Assembly (NCBI GenBank): GCA_965227335.1 | Contig: CBDDFV010000012.1 | Location: 620,001 to 684,000 of the forward strand | DNA from: CBDDFV01 sp965227335 | GTDB taxonomy: Bacteria; Planctomycetota; Phycisphaerae; Phycisphaerales; SM1A02 | Reading direction: 5' to 3' | Length of the DNA stretch: 64,000 nt | Shown here: positions 17,461 through 26,157 of the stretch, one piece after another | Position numbering within the stretch: position 1 is the first letter of the stretch | Layout: each line of letters begins with the position of its first letter | The notes under the pieces: generated by a model | Database searches by the model: none | What the model was told of the DNA's origin: nothing | Seen by the model: only the letters and a program-made list of their open reading frames with translations | Program-made: the position numbers and the translations under genes

Positions 17461-19032
17461 ATGCATCAGCACGCTGTCCTGCGCCTCCGCTTTCCCGCCC
17501 GTCCCAACCGCCTGATGATCCTGGCGACGCTCGCGATTCTCGCGGCCGTCGCCCCCGCCTCGGCCCAGCCGGACTTGCAGATCACGACCGTTTTCTGCCA
17601 GAGCAGCGTCGGCGGCGGACGAGTCAGTAACGTCACGGTTGGCAACGGGGGGAGCCAGGCCTCGCTCGGGACCAGTCTTGAGTACGGCGTCATCAACGGG
17701 ATCACCGGCGTTCGCACGTCCCGCATCGTCACCGTCCCCCCGCTCGCGCCTGGCGGCACGTTCACGCCCGCGGTCTCCGTCATCTCGAACCACGCCGGCT
17801 GCTGCTACGGCGACATCACGCCGCCGGTCGGCGAGACCAACACCGCGAACAACTACCGCCAGTCGAGCGTGACCACGATCCAGCCGTTTCCCGGCCTGTA
17901 CCTGCTCGATATCGCGGTCTTCAATCCATTCACGGTCGATCTTGCCCTGGAGCTGGCCGTCAATCCGGGAACCGTCCCGGCGGGATGGTCCGTGTCGGTC
18001 GTGCCGATCGTCGTCGTGCCGGCCCTCCAGAACCCCTCGACGTGCGACCCGGATGGTCCGCAATGCGAGGAACCCGTCATCGGCGGCGTCGAAATCGTCA
18101 CCGTCGAGATCTCGGTGACCGAGGGCGATCTCGCCGAACTGCCGAACATCGAGATCACCGGCCTCGCCATGAACGCGCCGGAGTACGGCGAGTACGGGAC
18201 ATGGTCGTGGAGCTTCGGCGTGCCCGATCTCAAGATCGATCAGATCTTCTGCACGGACAATGACCAGGGGGGACGCGACAGTTACTGCACCGTCAAGAAC
18301 GTCGGGACCGCCGCGTCGACCGAGTTCACCAAGCTCGAGTACGGCGTCGTCCGGGATGGAAAGAAGGCCTACCGCGTCGTCGATGTTGAGCCGCTGGCCC
18401 CAGGTCAGGTCTTCCTGCCCATCGCGGATGACGTGTCGTCCAACTTCGTCGGCTGCTGCTACGGCACTGTCGATCCGGTCGACGGGGAGACCAACACCGG
18501 CAACAACCACGGTCAGATCAGCGGGACAACCGTGGCCAGTCCGGTCAACGCGTCGGTCAACTTCGTGGTGTACAACCCCTTTGATCAGGACCTCACCCTC
18601 GAACTCGGGATCACGGAAGGGACCGTGCCGGACAGTTGGGTCGCTTCGGCGCCCGCCCTGGTCACCGTCCCCGCCCTGATGTCGCCGACGATTGACGACG
18701 GCGAGCAGTACACCATCGATCCGTTGATGGGCGGCGCCACGACCTTCGATCTCGAGGTGGAGGCGCCGTGCGGCGGCGAGGGCGATATCGAAGTGACCGG
18801 CCTCGCCATCGCTCCGGTGGAACTCGAGGGCTGGGGGACCTGGTCGTTCAACGCGATCGTCACGTCGGACTTCGTCGCGGCCGACCTGAACTGCGACGGC
18901 CAGGTCGGCGCGGGCGACCTCGCCCAACTCCTCGCCGCGTGGGGCCCGTGCGACGGCTGCTCCCAGGATCTTGATGGCGACGGCAATGTCGGCGCGTCCG
19001 ACCTCGCCATCCTCCTCGCCGCCTGGGGATGA
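17461..19032 (+). CDS. Exported CARDB-like two-repeat protein with dockerin-like tail
   Basis: Exported protein of 523 residues starting MHQHAVLRLRFPARPNRLMI, with a hydrophobic signal to about ASAQ. Two homologous halves follow (PDLQITTVFCQSSVGGGRVS... and PDLKIDQIFCTDNDQGGRDS...). Each has the CARDB-type plan: LEYGV, a PLAPG turn, GCCYG and GETNTxNN near the end. Such domains often mediate adhesion. The C-terminus holds the paired dockerin-like motifs LNCDGQVGAGDLAQLLAAWG and LDGDGNVGASDLAILLAAWG. The 209 bases upstream hold only a CGGGG/CCCCG hairpin (17336-17351). A clear terminator follows. Confidence 0.85.
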   Translation: MHQHAVLRLRFPARPNRLMILATLAILAAVAPASAQPDLQITTVFCQSSVGGGRVSNVTVGNGGSQASLGTSLEYGVINGITGVRTSRIVTVPPLAPGGTFTPAVSVISNHAGCCYGDITPPVGETNTANNYRQSSVTTIQPFPGLYLLDIAVFNPFTVDLALELAVNPGTVPAGWSVSVVPIVVVPALQNPSTCDPDGPQCEEPVIGGVEIVTVEISVTEGDLAELPNIEITGLAMNAPEYGEYGTWSWSFGVPDLKIDQIFCTDNDQGGRDSYCTVKNVGTAASTEFTKLEYGVVRDGKKAYRVVDVEPLAPGQVFLPIADDVSSNFVGCCYGTVDPVDGETNTGNNHGQISGTTVASPVNASVNFVVYNPFDQDLTLELGITEGTVPDSWVASAPALVTVPALMSPTIDDGEQYTIDPLMGGATTFDLEVEAPCGGEGDIEVTGLAIAPVELEGWGTWSFNAIVTSDFVAADLNCDGQVGAGDLAQLLAAWGPCDGCSQDLDGDGNVGASDLAILLAAWG

Positions 19033-19056
19033 GCGGACACGATGCATGAGACGGGC

Positions 19057-19090
19057 GGGAGAGCGCGGCCGCACCGCTCTCCCACCTTTT
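19057..19090 (+). terminator. Rho-independent terminator
   Basis: GGGAGAGCG - 9-base loop - CGCTCTCCC - ACC - TTTT, 24 bases after the stop of the CARDB-like gene. Confidence 0.75.
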
Positions 19091-19100
19091 CGCGCGCCGA

Positions 19101-20855
19101 CTACTCCATCCCGAACTTCTCACGCGTGAGTGGATTCGGACGCGCGGCGGTCGTCCGCGCGAAGAACACCAGCACGTCGTACTCCTCCGGTGCAATCGTC
19201 GGACGAACATAATTGAACGCCTGCGCCGCGTTGAACACCGCGCCAATCATGCGGTGCCGACGCGCCGAACGCCACCACTCGCCCGCCGGTCCCCCGCGCG
19301 GCGCCGTGCGCACGTCAATCATCAGCATCGGCAGATCCGTCGCCGTCAGCACCCCGTCGATCGAGTCCTCCAGCGCCGAACTCACCACGTGCTCACGCAG
19401 CGCCGGGTCGCCATCCCACGCCTGGCCGGGCTCCGGCCGCCAGATCGCCTGGAACGCGCCTTCGTTGAACGCAAATCCGATCACCACGTAATCGTCCCCG
19501 AACTGCGCACGCAGGTTCGTTCCCATCGGCCCGAACCCCGGCGCGGCCTGATCGTGCAGCAGGTGACCGTTGTGCGCCCACAACGCCGCCTTCGCGTCCG
19601 GACCCTCGCGCTCGAGGATCCACGCCGCGTTCTCCGCCATGCAGCGGTCGCGCACGTTCGGCTGCGCGCCCTGGTTCATGCGCTTCGCGACGTCTTCGCA
19701 CACGACGAAGAAGAGCTGGAGATCCGTCGCGCGACGAGCCGCCGTCGCCAGCGCCGCCCCGCCGCCCCGGGCCTCGTACGCCGCCCGCATGGCGTCCAGA
19801 CGTGCGCCGATGCGGGCCGCGTCCGCCTTCCACGCCGCCTGCTCCTCCGGTTCTGACGCCTGATACCGCTGCAACAGCAGTTCGGGATTGCGGTCCAGGG
19901 GCTCCAGGATGCTCCGCCCTTCGCCTTCCAGCCACGTCGAGTCGAACTGGTCGAAGAATGAAATCAGTCCCTGCACCGTCGCCTGATGGTTGCGCCCGAT
20001 CCGCATCGTCTCCTCCGGACCCAGGGTGGAGGAGAACCCGTGCATGAGTCGGACCAGCTCCTCGTTCTGCCGCGCGACCACCGCGTGGCGGTGGGCGAGG
20101 TCGAAGTCGCGGGCCGACGTCGCTTCGGTCAACCGCGCGCGATGACGCTCGAACAACTCAACCAGCGCCTCGACCGACGCCGTCAGCGCGGTCCGGGCGT
20201 CCGCGTCCAGCGCGGCGTAGCGCTGCTGGAACATCGGATCACAGAAGTCCTTCAGCCCCGTCTCCACCTCCGCCAGTCCCGGGAGATCGGCGTCGACGCG
20301 GCCCAACCAGTCCAGTGCGGCGGTCGCCGCCGACGCGCCGTTCTGCATGTCGAAACCGTAGAACCGCAGCGTCCGGTCGCGCTCCGGATCCGCGTTGTAC
20401 GCCCGCATCCACTCGATCAGGTCGAGCACCTCTTCCGTGTCCCACGTCCAGAACTGCTGGCCGTGCAGCGCGGCGGCCGGGTCGCCCTCCCCGAACTCGA
20501 CATACCGGTTGATCGCGACGCACTCGGGGAAACTCGCCTCGATCCCGAAGGTCGTGAAGCCCATCGTCTCCACGAGATACGCGAAGAGACGGTGCTTCAT
20601 CCGGAAGATCTCACGTGTCCCGTGGGTCGATTCCCCGAGTCCGACCAGCCGGGCGTCGCCAATCATCGCCGCCAGCGGGGCGAGATCGTCGAACGGAGCA
20701 TCCGCCTCCACCGTGACCAGCGGATGCGCGTGAGCCTTCGCCCAGGCGATCGCGGCGTCCAGCGGGCGGACCGCGTCGTCCGGCGGCGATCCCCACGCAA
20801 GCATCGGACCAAGCACGACCAGGCCAGCCGACCACGTCATCGCGGATTTGCGCAT
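19101..20855 (-). CDS. Exported erythromycin-esterase-family hydrolase
   Basis: Member of the erythromycin esterase / succinoglycan-type hydrolase family, 584 residues. The start MRKSAMTWSAGLVVLG is fixed by a strong AGGAGG 6 bases upstream; a longer open frame is a GC-rich artefact. Residues 1-22 look like a signal peptide. Family signatures are GLGESTHGTREIF (E75 and H78 match the catalytic Glu and His), FGIEASFPECVAINRYV, LWAHNGHL and DVLVFFARTTAARPN near the end. True EreA/EreB are cytoplasmic resistance enzymes of about 400 residues; this larger exported protein is probably not a resistance gene, and its substrate is unknown. Confidence 0.85.
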   Translation of the reverse strand: MRKSAMTWSAGLVVLGPMLAWGSPPDDAVRPLDAAIAWAKAHAHPLVTVEADAPFDDLAPLAAMIGDARLVGLGESTHGTREIFRMKHRLFAYLVETMGFTTFGIEASFPECVAINRYVEFGEGDPAAALHGQQFWTWDTEEVLDLIEWMRAYNADPERDRTLRFYGFDMQNGASAATAALDWLGRVDADLPGLAEVETGLKDFCDPMFQQRYAALDADARTALTASVEALVELFERHRARLTEATSARDFDLAHRHAVVARQNEELVRLMHGFSSTLGPEETMRIGRNHQATVQGLISFFDQFDSTWLEGEGRSILEPLDRNPELLLQRYQASEPEEQAAWKADAARIGARLDAMRAAYEARGGGAALATAARRATDLQLFFVVCEDVAKRMNQGAQPNVRDRCMAENAAWILEREGPDAKAALWAHNGHLLHDQAAPGFGPMGTNLRAQFGDDYVVIGFAFNEGAFQAIWRPEPGQAWDGDPALREHVVSSALEDSIDGVLTATDLPMLMIDVRTAPRGGPAGEWWRSARRHRMIGAVFNAAQAFNYVRPTIAPEEYDVLVFFARTTAARPNPLTREKFGME

Positions 20856-21034
20856 CGACGCCTCCTCTTCCACCCATGCGGGCGCCGGCGGGAATCGCGG
20901 CGTCTCCCGCCGGTCGACTGTCCGATACGGGGCGGCCCCTCGCCACCCCCGTTTTCGACCCGATTGGGCCTTTTCCGCGAACCGAAGGGGGTCGACGACC
21001 GATAGTGTCGTGAGTACGCCCGTGGCGCGGCGGG

Positions 21035-21040
21035 TATGAT
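21035..21040 (+). promoter_or_regulatory. -10 box for the lipoprotein gene
   Basis: TATGAT, 48 bases before the ATG at 21088, preceded by GC-rich DNA without a convincing -35. Confidence 0.4.
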
Positions 21041-21087
21041 GCGCCGACCACGAATCGTCCGACCGAGCCTTCGTCTGGAGATCGACC

Positions 21088-21600
21088 ATGCCGCTCGCCT
21101 CCCCCCTTCGACACGCCGCGCTGATGATCAGCCTCACCGGCCTGCTCGGACTGAGCGGCTGTTACGCCCCGGGCGGCGGTCTCAACCCGAAGACGGGCGC
21201 GGCCCAGACGATCTACTCGACGGCCAGCGCCGTGAAGTCGTTCCACCTCGTGGACACCCGCACGGGCGAGACGATCTTCAGCATCGAGATTCCGGTCGGC
21301 AAGCAGCTGACCTACCAGTTCACGCCAGATCGCGGCGACGATCCGGTCCAGCGACCGGACCTGATGAAGTATCAGTTGTTCAACATCGGGAAGACCTCCG
21401 GCCGCCTTCGCAACGGGGTCTCCGTGCCGGATCAGTTCAGCCGGCTCGTCACGTGGGACTACGCCCCCGGTCAGTACTTCGAAGAGCCGCCGCCGAGCGT
21501 GCGGTACCGCGTCGATCCGCCCGGCGATCGCCCGGCGTGGTGGTCGCCGAAGGGCGGCCCGATGCCCGAAGACTCGGCCCGCAATCTCTACGACGGCTGA
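21088..21600 (+). CDS. Putative lipoprotein
   Basis: A 170-residue protein with a lipoprotein signal: hydrophobic LMISLTGLLGLSGC gives a lipobox with Cys at about 25. The mature part is short and beta-rich (SFHLVDTRTGETIFSIEIPVG, KQLTYQF), with a Trp/Pro-rich end. I do not recognise a family. It is transcribed divergently from the esterase gene and convergently with the CYTH protein, so it is probably a single-gene unit. Confidence 0.75.
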   Translation: MPLASPLRHAALMISLTGLLGLSGCYAPGGGLNPKTGAAQTIYSTASAVKSFHLVDTRTGETIFSIEIPVGKQLTYQFTPDRGDDPVQRPDLMKYQLFNIGKTSGRLRNGVSVPDQFSRLVTWDYAPGQYFEEPPPSVRYRVDPPGDRPAWWSPKGGPMPEDSARNLYDG

Positions 21601-21640
21601 TCCATCCGGATTCGACATCACCACGTCGCGCTGACGACCG

Positions 21641-22654
21641 TCAGGGCGGGCCGTCGTGTGCGATCGCAAAGTTCGTGTACCCTGGGTCGTCCGTCACCTC
21701 GCGAACGATCCACGGGGCAAGCCAGTCGGGAACCCCGGGATCCGTCTCGGGACTCGGCAGTTCGACCTCCGCCATGGCCAGATCGTAATCGGCGAAGACG
21801 TCGATCTCCCACGTCAGCAGATCCGCCGCGATGCGATACCGCGTCTTCACGATCCGGGCCGCGTGCGTGCGGGGCCAGGCGTCGTCGAACGTCGCGGGTC
21901 CGATCTCATTCTCTTCTTCCTGACGCACGAGACCCTGCCCGGATTTCACGGTTCGGAATCGACGCACGCGCCCGTCGGGGAAGGTGAGCCGACGCAGCCG
22001 GCCGCCCAGTGGGTCGTCTTCCGGCAGATACCCCTGTTCGATCTCGAGCCGCACCGCCCGGTCGGGCAACGCCGGCGTCCCGCGAAGCAGATAGCGTCGC
22101 TCGATCTCCGGCCGCGCCGTGGACTGTCGCGCGGCGGGTCGGGACGACGACGGCCCGGGGCCCGCGGCGGGCAGCTTGTTCAGCGCGAGGCGGGCGGTCT
22201 CACGGACGAGCTCCGGCAACTGCCGGTCGTTCACGGCCGCCCGCAGGCCCTGCCGGAGCGCGCGGTTGGACTGCTCGGTGATCCGCGTGCCGTGAAAGAC
22301 GAGCGCGGCGCCGATGGCGACGGCGTAGAGTTCCGCCCCGAGCCGGCGTTCAGCCGCGGTTTCGCCCACGACCCGCAGCATCTTGAAGGCGGACTTGGCG
22401 GTCCGGAGTTGGGCCAGGGAAATGAACGGCGACGACACCAGCTCCGCCGCGCTCGACGCATCCGGCAGGATATCCCGCGCGATGAGGTCGGCGGCGGCGC
22501 TGGCGTCGGGATCGGCGTCGTCCTCGTCGTCGGTCCGATCGGCGCACAGGGGCTCGGCCATGAAGGCGGCGAGGGCGTCATCGAGCGACGGCGCCGCGGG
22601 CCGGGGATCCGGCTCCTCGTGCGACGGGGCGGCGCTGTCGGGCGGAGGGGTCAC
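21641..22654 (-). CDS. Helical paralogue domain fused to CYTH triphosphate-binding domain
   Basis: A 337-residue two-domain protein. Residues 25-165 are helical and about half identical to the whole upstream neighbour: shared landmarks are AAAD..ARDI.P, SL..L..AK.AFK...VVG.TA..RRLGA.LYA.AIGA.L and NRALRQGL. Residues 177-337 are a CYTH domain: EIERRYLL (ExExR in place of ExExK), VRLEIEQGYL, RLRRLTF, RFRTVKSG, KTRYRI, WEIDVFADYDLAMAEVELPS and YTNFAIAHDGPP. CYTH proteins fold as a tunnel and bind or cleave triphosphate compounds. Its start overlaps the previous stop by 4 bases. Last gene of the sigma-factor operon. Confidence 0.8.
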   Translation of the reverse strand: MTPPPDSAAPSHEEPDPRPAAPSLDDALAAFMAEPLCADRTDDEDDADPDASAAADLIARDILPDASSAAELVSSPFISLAQLRTAKSAFKMLRVVGETAAERRLGAELYAVAIGAALVFHGTRITEQSNRALRQGLRAAVNDRQLPELVRETARLALNKLPAAGPGPSSSRPAARQSTARPEIERRYLLRGTPALPDRAVRLEIEQGYLPEDDPLGGRLRRLTFPDGRVRRFRTVKSGQGLVRQEEENEIGPATFDDAWPRTHAARIVKTRYRIAADLLTWEIDVFADYDLAMAEVELPSPETDPGVPDWLAPWIVREVTDDPGYTNFAIAHDGPP

Positions 22655-23091
22655 GCCGGCGACTCGTCTGGGGCGTCGGGGGCGGGATCGAGGTGGTTCA
22701 TGGCGGCCCGGGCCAGTTGGCGGGCGGTTTCGTTCATCGTGGCGTCATCGTCGAGCACCGCCTGCAGCCCGCGTCGCAACGCGCGATCCGACTGCCGGCT
22801 CACGCGTTCGTCGAATCGCACGAGTCCCGCCCCGATGGCGAGCGCGTAGAGCTTCGCCCCGAGGCGTCGGTCATCGGCGGTGTCGCCGACCACGCACATC
22901 GTCTTGAACGCGTCCTTCGCGCGGGCGACCTCGTCGAGCGAGATGTCGGAGGACGTGAGCAGTTCGAGCGCGCCGACGGCGGTCGGTCGGATATCGCGGG
23001 CCATCCAGTCCGCGGCGGCGAAGGCGGGGTCGCTGCTGTTGTCCAGCGTCCAGCGCAGGGCCTCGCGCAAGCGTTGTTTGGCGTCATTCAT
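22651..23091 (-). CDS. Unrecognised helical protein, paralogue of the CYTH protein's N-terminal domain
   Basis: A 146-residue, probably all-helical protein with no signal peptide and no family I know. It aligns end to end with residues 25-165 of the next gene (landmarks ELLTSSDISLDEVARAKDAF, VVGDTADDRRLGAKLYALAI, SDRALRRGLQ). It overlaps the sigma factor stop and the CYTH gene start by 4 bases each, so all three are translationally coupled. Its place right after an ECF sigma factor suggests a role in controlling it (inference), but it has no transmembrane anti-sigma features. Confidence 0.7.
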   Translation of the reverse strand: MNDAKQRLREALRWTLDNSSDPAFAAADWMARDIRPTAVGALELLTSSDISLDEVARAKDAFKTMCVVGDTADDRRLGAKLYALAIGAGLVRFDERVSRQSDRALRRGLQAVLDDDATMNETARQLARAAMNHLDPAPDAPDESPA

Positions 23092-23813
23092 GAGGGACGC
23101 TCCAGGTCGCGGACGAGATCCGCCAGTTCTTCGGCGCTCGAGGCGGGGTCGTCCACCGTGGCGCCGACTTCGTCCATCATCGCGCGCGCGAAGCGGCGCT
23201 TGACCGTGACCACCATGTTCGACGCCTGACCGGCGTTATCGAGATCAAGGCGGTCCACCAGGGAATGATACGGCTCCGGATCGTCGCCCAGCAGGAGCGG
23301 GCGAGCGATCCGACGGTCGAACACCGTCCAGTGCGATTCCAGTCCGTCGCGCCGACACTCGTCACGCACGCGGGTCAGCACCTTGCGCACCAGCATCGCC
23401 GCCCATGTGGTGCTGAAGGCGGACTCCGGCGTCGAGGCGTCCGCGGCCGCCCCCGCCAGCTCCGCGTCGTCCAACGCCACCTGACGCCTCGCCTCCCGGC
23501 GGGCCCGGGTCGGACGCGACTCCTGACGAACAAAGTTGTGCACCGCCGTCATCAGCAGCGAACGGAACCGGCCCCGGTCAGGATTCGCCGTCTCGCACAG
23601 GCGACGCCCGATCACGACGTCCGTCATGAACTTCTGCGTCAGGTCCGCGGCGGCGTCCTGGTCGAATCCCTTGTACCGGATGAAGTTGTAGATCGCGGGC
23701 CAGTATCGGCGCGCCACCTGCTCCATCGCCCGCTGCGCCGTTTCGGCTTCGGGCGACGCGGCGTCGCGGATCAGCGACCAGTCGGTCTTCGAGACACTGG
23801 CGTCGGCGGCCAC
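23088..23813 (-). CDS. ECF-type RNA polymerase sigma factor (planctomycete kinase-associated style)
   Basis: Directs RNA polymerase to a special set of promoters. GTG at 23813 is preferred (241 residues) because AAGGAGG sits 9 bases upstream; the longer frame from 23864 adds an Arg-rich stretch. Sigma region 2 is RRYWPAIYNFIRYKGFDQDAAADLTQKFMTDVV, with FRSLLMTAVHNFVRQE next; region 4 is at ASNMVVTVKRRFARAM, followed by the tail GATVDDPASSAEELADLVRDL. This style of sigma factor in planctomycetes is often next to a Ser/Thr kinase gene; here the neighbours are the helical and CYTH proteins. The sequence is written in three parts and has no autoregulatory site I can see. Confidence 0.85.
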   Translation of the reverse strand: MAADASVSKTDWSLIRDAASPEAETAQRAMEQVARRYWPAIYNFIRYKGFDQDAAADLTQKFMTDVVIGRRLCETANPDRGRFRSLLMTAVHNFVRQESRPTRARREARRQVALDDAELAGAAADASTPESAFSTTWAAMLVRKVLTRVRDECRRDGLESHWTVFDRRIARPLLLGDDPEPYHSLVDRLDLDNAGQASNMVVTVKRRFARAMMDEVGATVDDPASSAEELADLVRDLERPS

Positions 23814-24042
23814 GAGAACACGCCTCCTTCGCGGCGGATGGGCGAACACACGCAACGGCGCCATCCGGACCGTCGCGAAATACCTACGCAGGTCGATGCG
23901 TGGGACTGCGCGGAATTCGCGTCAATCCACGAGGAATCTTTTCCGCGCACTATCATGACGCCCTCGGCGGTCCGTCGCCCCGACTTTTCCCGGAATCGCC
24001 TTTCCGAGCCTGGAATTCGTCATCCGTCCGCTGGAGCCCGCC

Positions 24043-24447
24043 ATGGAACTCATCCGCCAGTCCGCCGATCGCGTCCGACTCGATTCCGGCTCGCCGTGGG
24101 AGCCCCGGATGGGATACAGCCGCGCGGTCGCCGCCGGCCCTTGGATCGCCGTCTCCGGCTGCGTGGGCGTCGAGGCCGACGGGACCTACCACCCCTCGCT
24201 CAACCGCCAGACCGCCCGCTGCGTCGAACGCATCCGCGACGCCCTCGTCCCCTTCGAGGCGGACCTCCGCGACATCATCCGCGTGCGGATCTACACCACG
24301 TGCATCGATCGCTGGGAAGAGATCGCCGAGGTCATGGGGCCGGCGTTTGAAGACATCCGACCCGCCAACGTGCTCGTCGAAGTCGCGAAGCTGGTCGACG
24401 GCGCGCTGGTGGAGATCGAAGCCGACGCCTGGCGCCCGTCCGTCTGA
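24043..24447 (+). CDS. RidA/YjgF-family protein, key Arg replaced
   Basis: Rid proteins form trimers; classical RidA deaminates reactive enamine/imine intermediates such as 2-aminoacrylate. This 134-residue protein has the fold landmarks GPWIAVSGCVGVEADG, QTARCVERIRDAL, IIRVRIYTTCIDRWEEI and a C-terminal VEVAKLVDGALVEIEADAW. In RidA the conserved Arg sits in the sequence ARSxVEVxRL; here the match is ANVLVEVAKL, so that Arg is Asn. It may therefore belong to a Rid subgroup without deaminase activity. GGAG precedes the ATG. It is divergent from the sigma-factor operon. Confidence 0.85.
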   Translation: MELIRQSADRVRLDSGSPWEPRMGYSRAVAAGPWIAVSGCVGVEADGTYHPSLNRQTARCVERIRDALVPFEADLRDIIRVRIYTTCIDRWEEIAEVMGPAFEDIRPANVLVEVAKLVDGALVEIEADAWRPSV

Positions 24448-24454
24448 ACGCGTC

Positions 24455-25309
24455 TTACGCCGACCGGCGGCTCAGGGCGATGCGCCCCGTCACGAACTGC
24501 TGGATCTGCCGCGCCACCACCGCCTCGTGGTCCGGGTTGTGCGAGAAGTCGAACGCCATCCCGGCGTAGGCGCACTGCGAACTGTCGATGTGGGTGTGCA
24601 CGAGGTTGGTCGTCGCGCAGATCGGGGCGGGGGATTCCGGCGGCAGCGTGAAGCGCAGCCAGTACGTGCGATAGCGCGACAGGACGCCGCGATCCTCGGG
24701 ACTCACCCGCAGCCCGAGGCCGCCGCCGCCGAGGTTCATGAGGTCGGCGTGAAAGCAGGGGCCGACGTCGGGCAGCGTGAGCGCATCGGGATCCGACGCC
24801 ACGCCGCGGGAGACCTCGTCGAGATGCAGTTCGTTCGCCCGCTCCGCCACGCCGACCGACGAAGGATCGAGCAGCGGCCAGACCTGAACGGCGGGCACGA
24901 CGAGGGCGCCGATCGAGATTCGATCGTGCGACCGTCGGCGGGCGCGTCGGCGGACGCTCTTCGGCGTGGCGATTCGCAGCCGCGCCTGCATGCGTCCGTT
25001 CTGGGCGACGCCCTCGACCGCCTCCACCACGCTTTCGAACGTCCACTGGTTCTGTCCGACCGCCATCACGCAGACGAGGCCGTCCCCCGGATGGAGTTCG
25101 ACCACGCGTCCGAGCGCGCTGGGCTGTTCGATGAGAATGGCGTCGTCGGTCAGACCGAGCAGCCGCACCCGCCACACCACGTTGACGGCCTCCTCGTCAA
25201 ACGAGCGTCCGTCGCCGCGATCCAGCGCGATGTCGATCGAGCCGCCCCGCTCCTGAATCTGCGCGAGACATCGGCGCCAGTTGGCGGTCCGGGAACGATG
25301 TGCAGGCAT
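24455..25309 (-). CDS. PilZ-like protein (possible c-di-GMP effector)
   Basis: A 284-residue soluble protein starting MPAHRSRTANW, with GGAG about 8 bases upstream; the longer open frame adds 35 Arg-rich residues. The layout recalls YcgR: an N-terminal beta domain (about 1-115), then a PilZ-like part with RRRARRRSHDR (the RxxxR motif) at about 120. The second PilZ motif (D/NxSxxG) appears only as DLMNLGGGGLGL, after an insert of about 75 residues. C-di-GMP binding is therefore plausible but weakened. It ends 7 bases from the stop of the convergent ridA-like gene. Confidence 0.55.
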   Translation of the reverse strand: MPAHRSRTANWRRCLAQIQERGGSIDIALDRGDGRSFDEEAVNVVWRVRLLGLTDDAILIEQPSALGRVVELHPGDGLVCVMAVGQNQWTFESVVEAVEGVAQNGRMQARLRIATPKSVRRRARRRSHDRISIGALVVPAVQVWPLLDPSSVGVAERANELHLDEVSRGVASDPDALTLPDVGPCFHADLMNLGGGGLGLRVSPEDRGVLSRYRTYWLRFTLPPESPAPICATTNLVHTHIDSSQCAYAGMAFDFSHNPDHEAVVARQIQQFVTGRIALSRRSA

Positions 25310-25425
25310 GAACCGGTCTCCTCTCCTTCGACGTCGCACGCTCGCCCATGGAGCGCGGCACGTCCGGGGAGACCATCGGCCCGGGCCCCGGCGGACTGCA
25401 TCGGCGGGATGCAATCACGTTCGCG

Positions 25426-26157
25426 TCAGGTCGGGTCGCGCCGCATGCGCAGGAGAGCGGCGTCCGAATCGCGACAGGGGCCGGATAATCCCGCCCCTCG
25501 CGCGGCCAGCCCGAGCGCCCCCAGCGACCACAGCCGCACCCGGGGCTCGTCCGGACCGATCGACCAGCGATCCGGATCCACCTCGTCCCCCGACCGGAGC
25601 ACCAGCACCGCATCCCCCGCCGCCCAGATCAGCTGCATCGACCCGTCCTCCGAGATCCCGCTCAGCCACGACCCGTCCGAGACCTCCGGCCAGAACTCGT
25701 GCGGGAAATCGTCCACGATGAACTCGCCCCCCGGCGCCAGCCGGGCCGCGATCCGACCGAACAACGCGAACGCATCGTCCGGATCGACCACCGCCATCAA
25801 CGTGTTGCCCAGACACACCACCGCGTCAAACACCGGCGCGTCCGCCTCGTCGTCCGCCCACGGCCACGCCGTCAGGAAGTCGGCGTGCACCACCTCGCCA
25901 CGCTCGTCGAGCCCGAACTCCCGCAGCGTGTCGCGCGCCTCCTCGACGTAACTCGCCCGACGCTCGATCCCCGTCACGGCGTGACCCGCCTCCAGCAGCG
26001 GACGCATCACGCGGCCGATCCCGCAGCCGAGATCAAGGATCCGACGCGGCCGGTCGGCGAAGGCATGGAGCAGTCCGTCGAGCTGACGCGCGGCGTACGC
26101 GGGGTCATGGGGGGCCTGGTCGTCCAGCCACGGATGCGGCGCCTCGTGCTCGCTCAC
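25426..26157 (-). CDS. Class I SAM-dependent methyltransferase
   Basis: A 243-residue enzyme. ILDLGCGIGRVMRPLLEAGH is the SAM-binding motif I, VTGIERRASYVEEAR carries the acidic residue of motif II, and FDAVVCLGNTLMAV and LAPGGEFIVDDF are the later motifs. Substrate unknown. Its start overlaps the transglutaminase stop by 4 bases, so it is the last gene of the lipoprotein-DUF58-transglutaminase operon. Confidence 0.85.
   Translation of the reverse strand: MSEHEAPHPWLDDQAPHDPAYAARQLDGLLHAFADRPRRILDLGCGIGRVMRPLLEAGHAVTGIERRASYVEEARDTLREFGLDERGEVVHADFLTAWPWADDEADAPVFDAVVCLGNTLMAVVDPDDAFALFGRIAARLAPGGEFIVDDFPHEFWPEVSDGSWLSGISEDGSMQLIWAAGDAVLVLRSGDEVDPDRWSIGPDEPRVRLWSLGALGLAARGAGLSGPCRDSDAALLRMRRDPT

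Noticed and set aside
17407..19074. 555-codon minus-strand frame over the CARDB-like gene
   Set aside because: Shadow frame; the plus strand has signal peptide, duplicated domains and dockerin-like tail.
19101..20855. Macrolide resistance gene (ere)
   Set aside because: The family match is clear, but the protein is exported and far longer than EreA/EreB; there is no resistance or mobile context.
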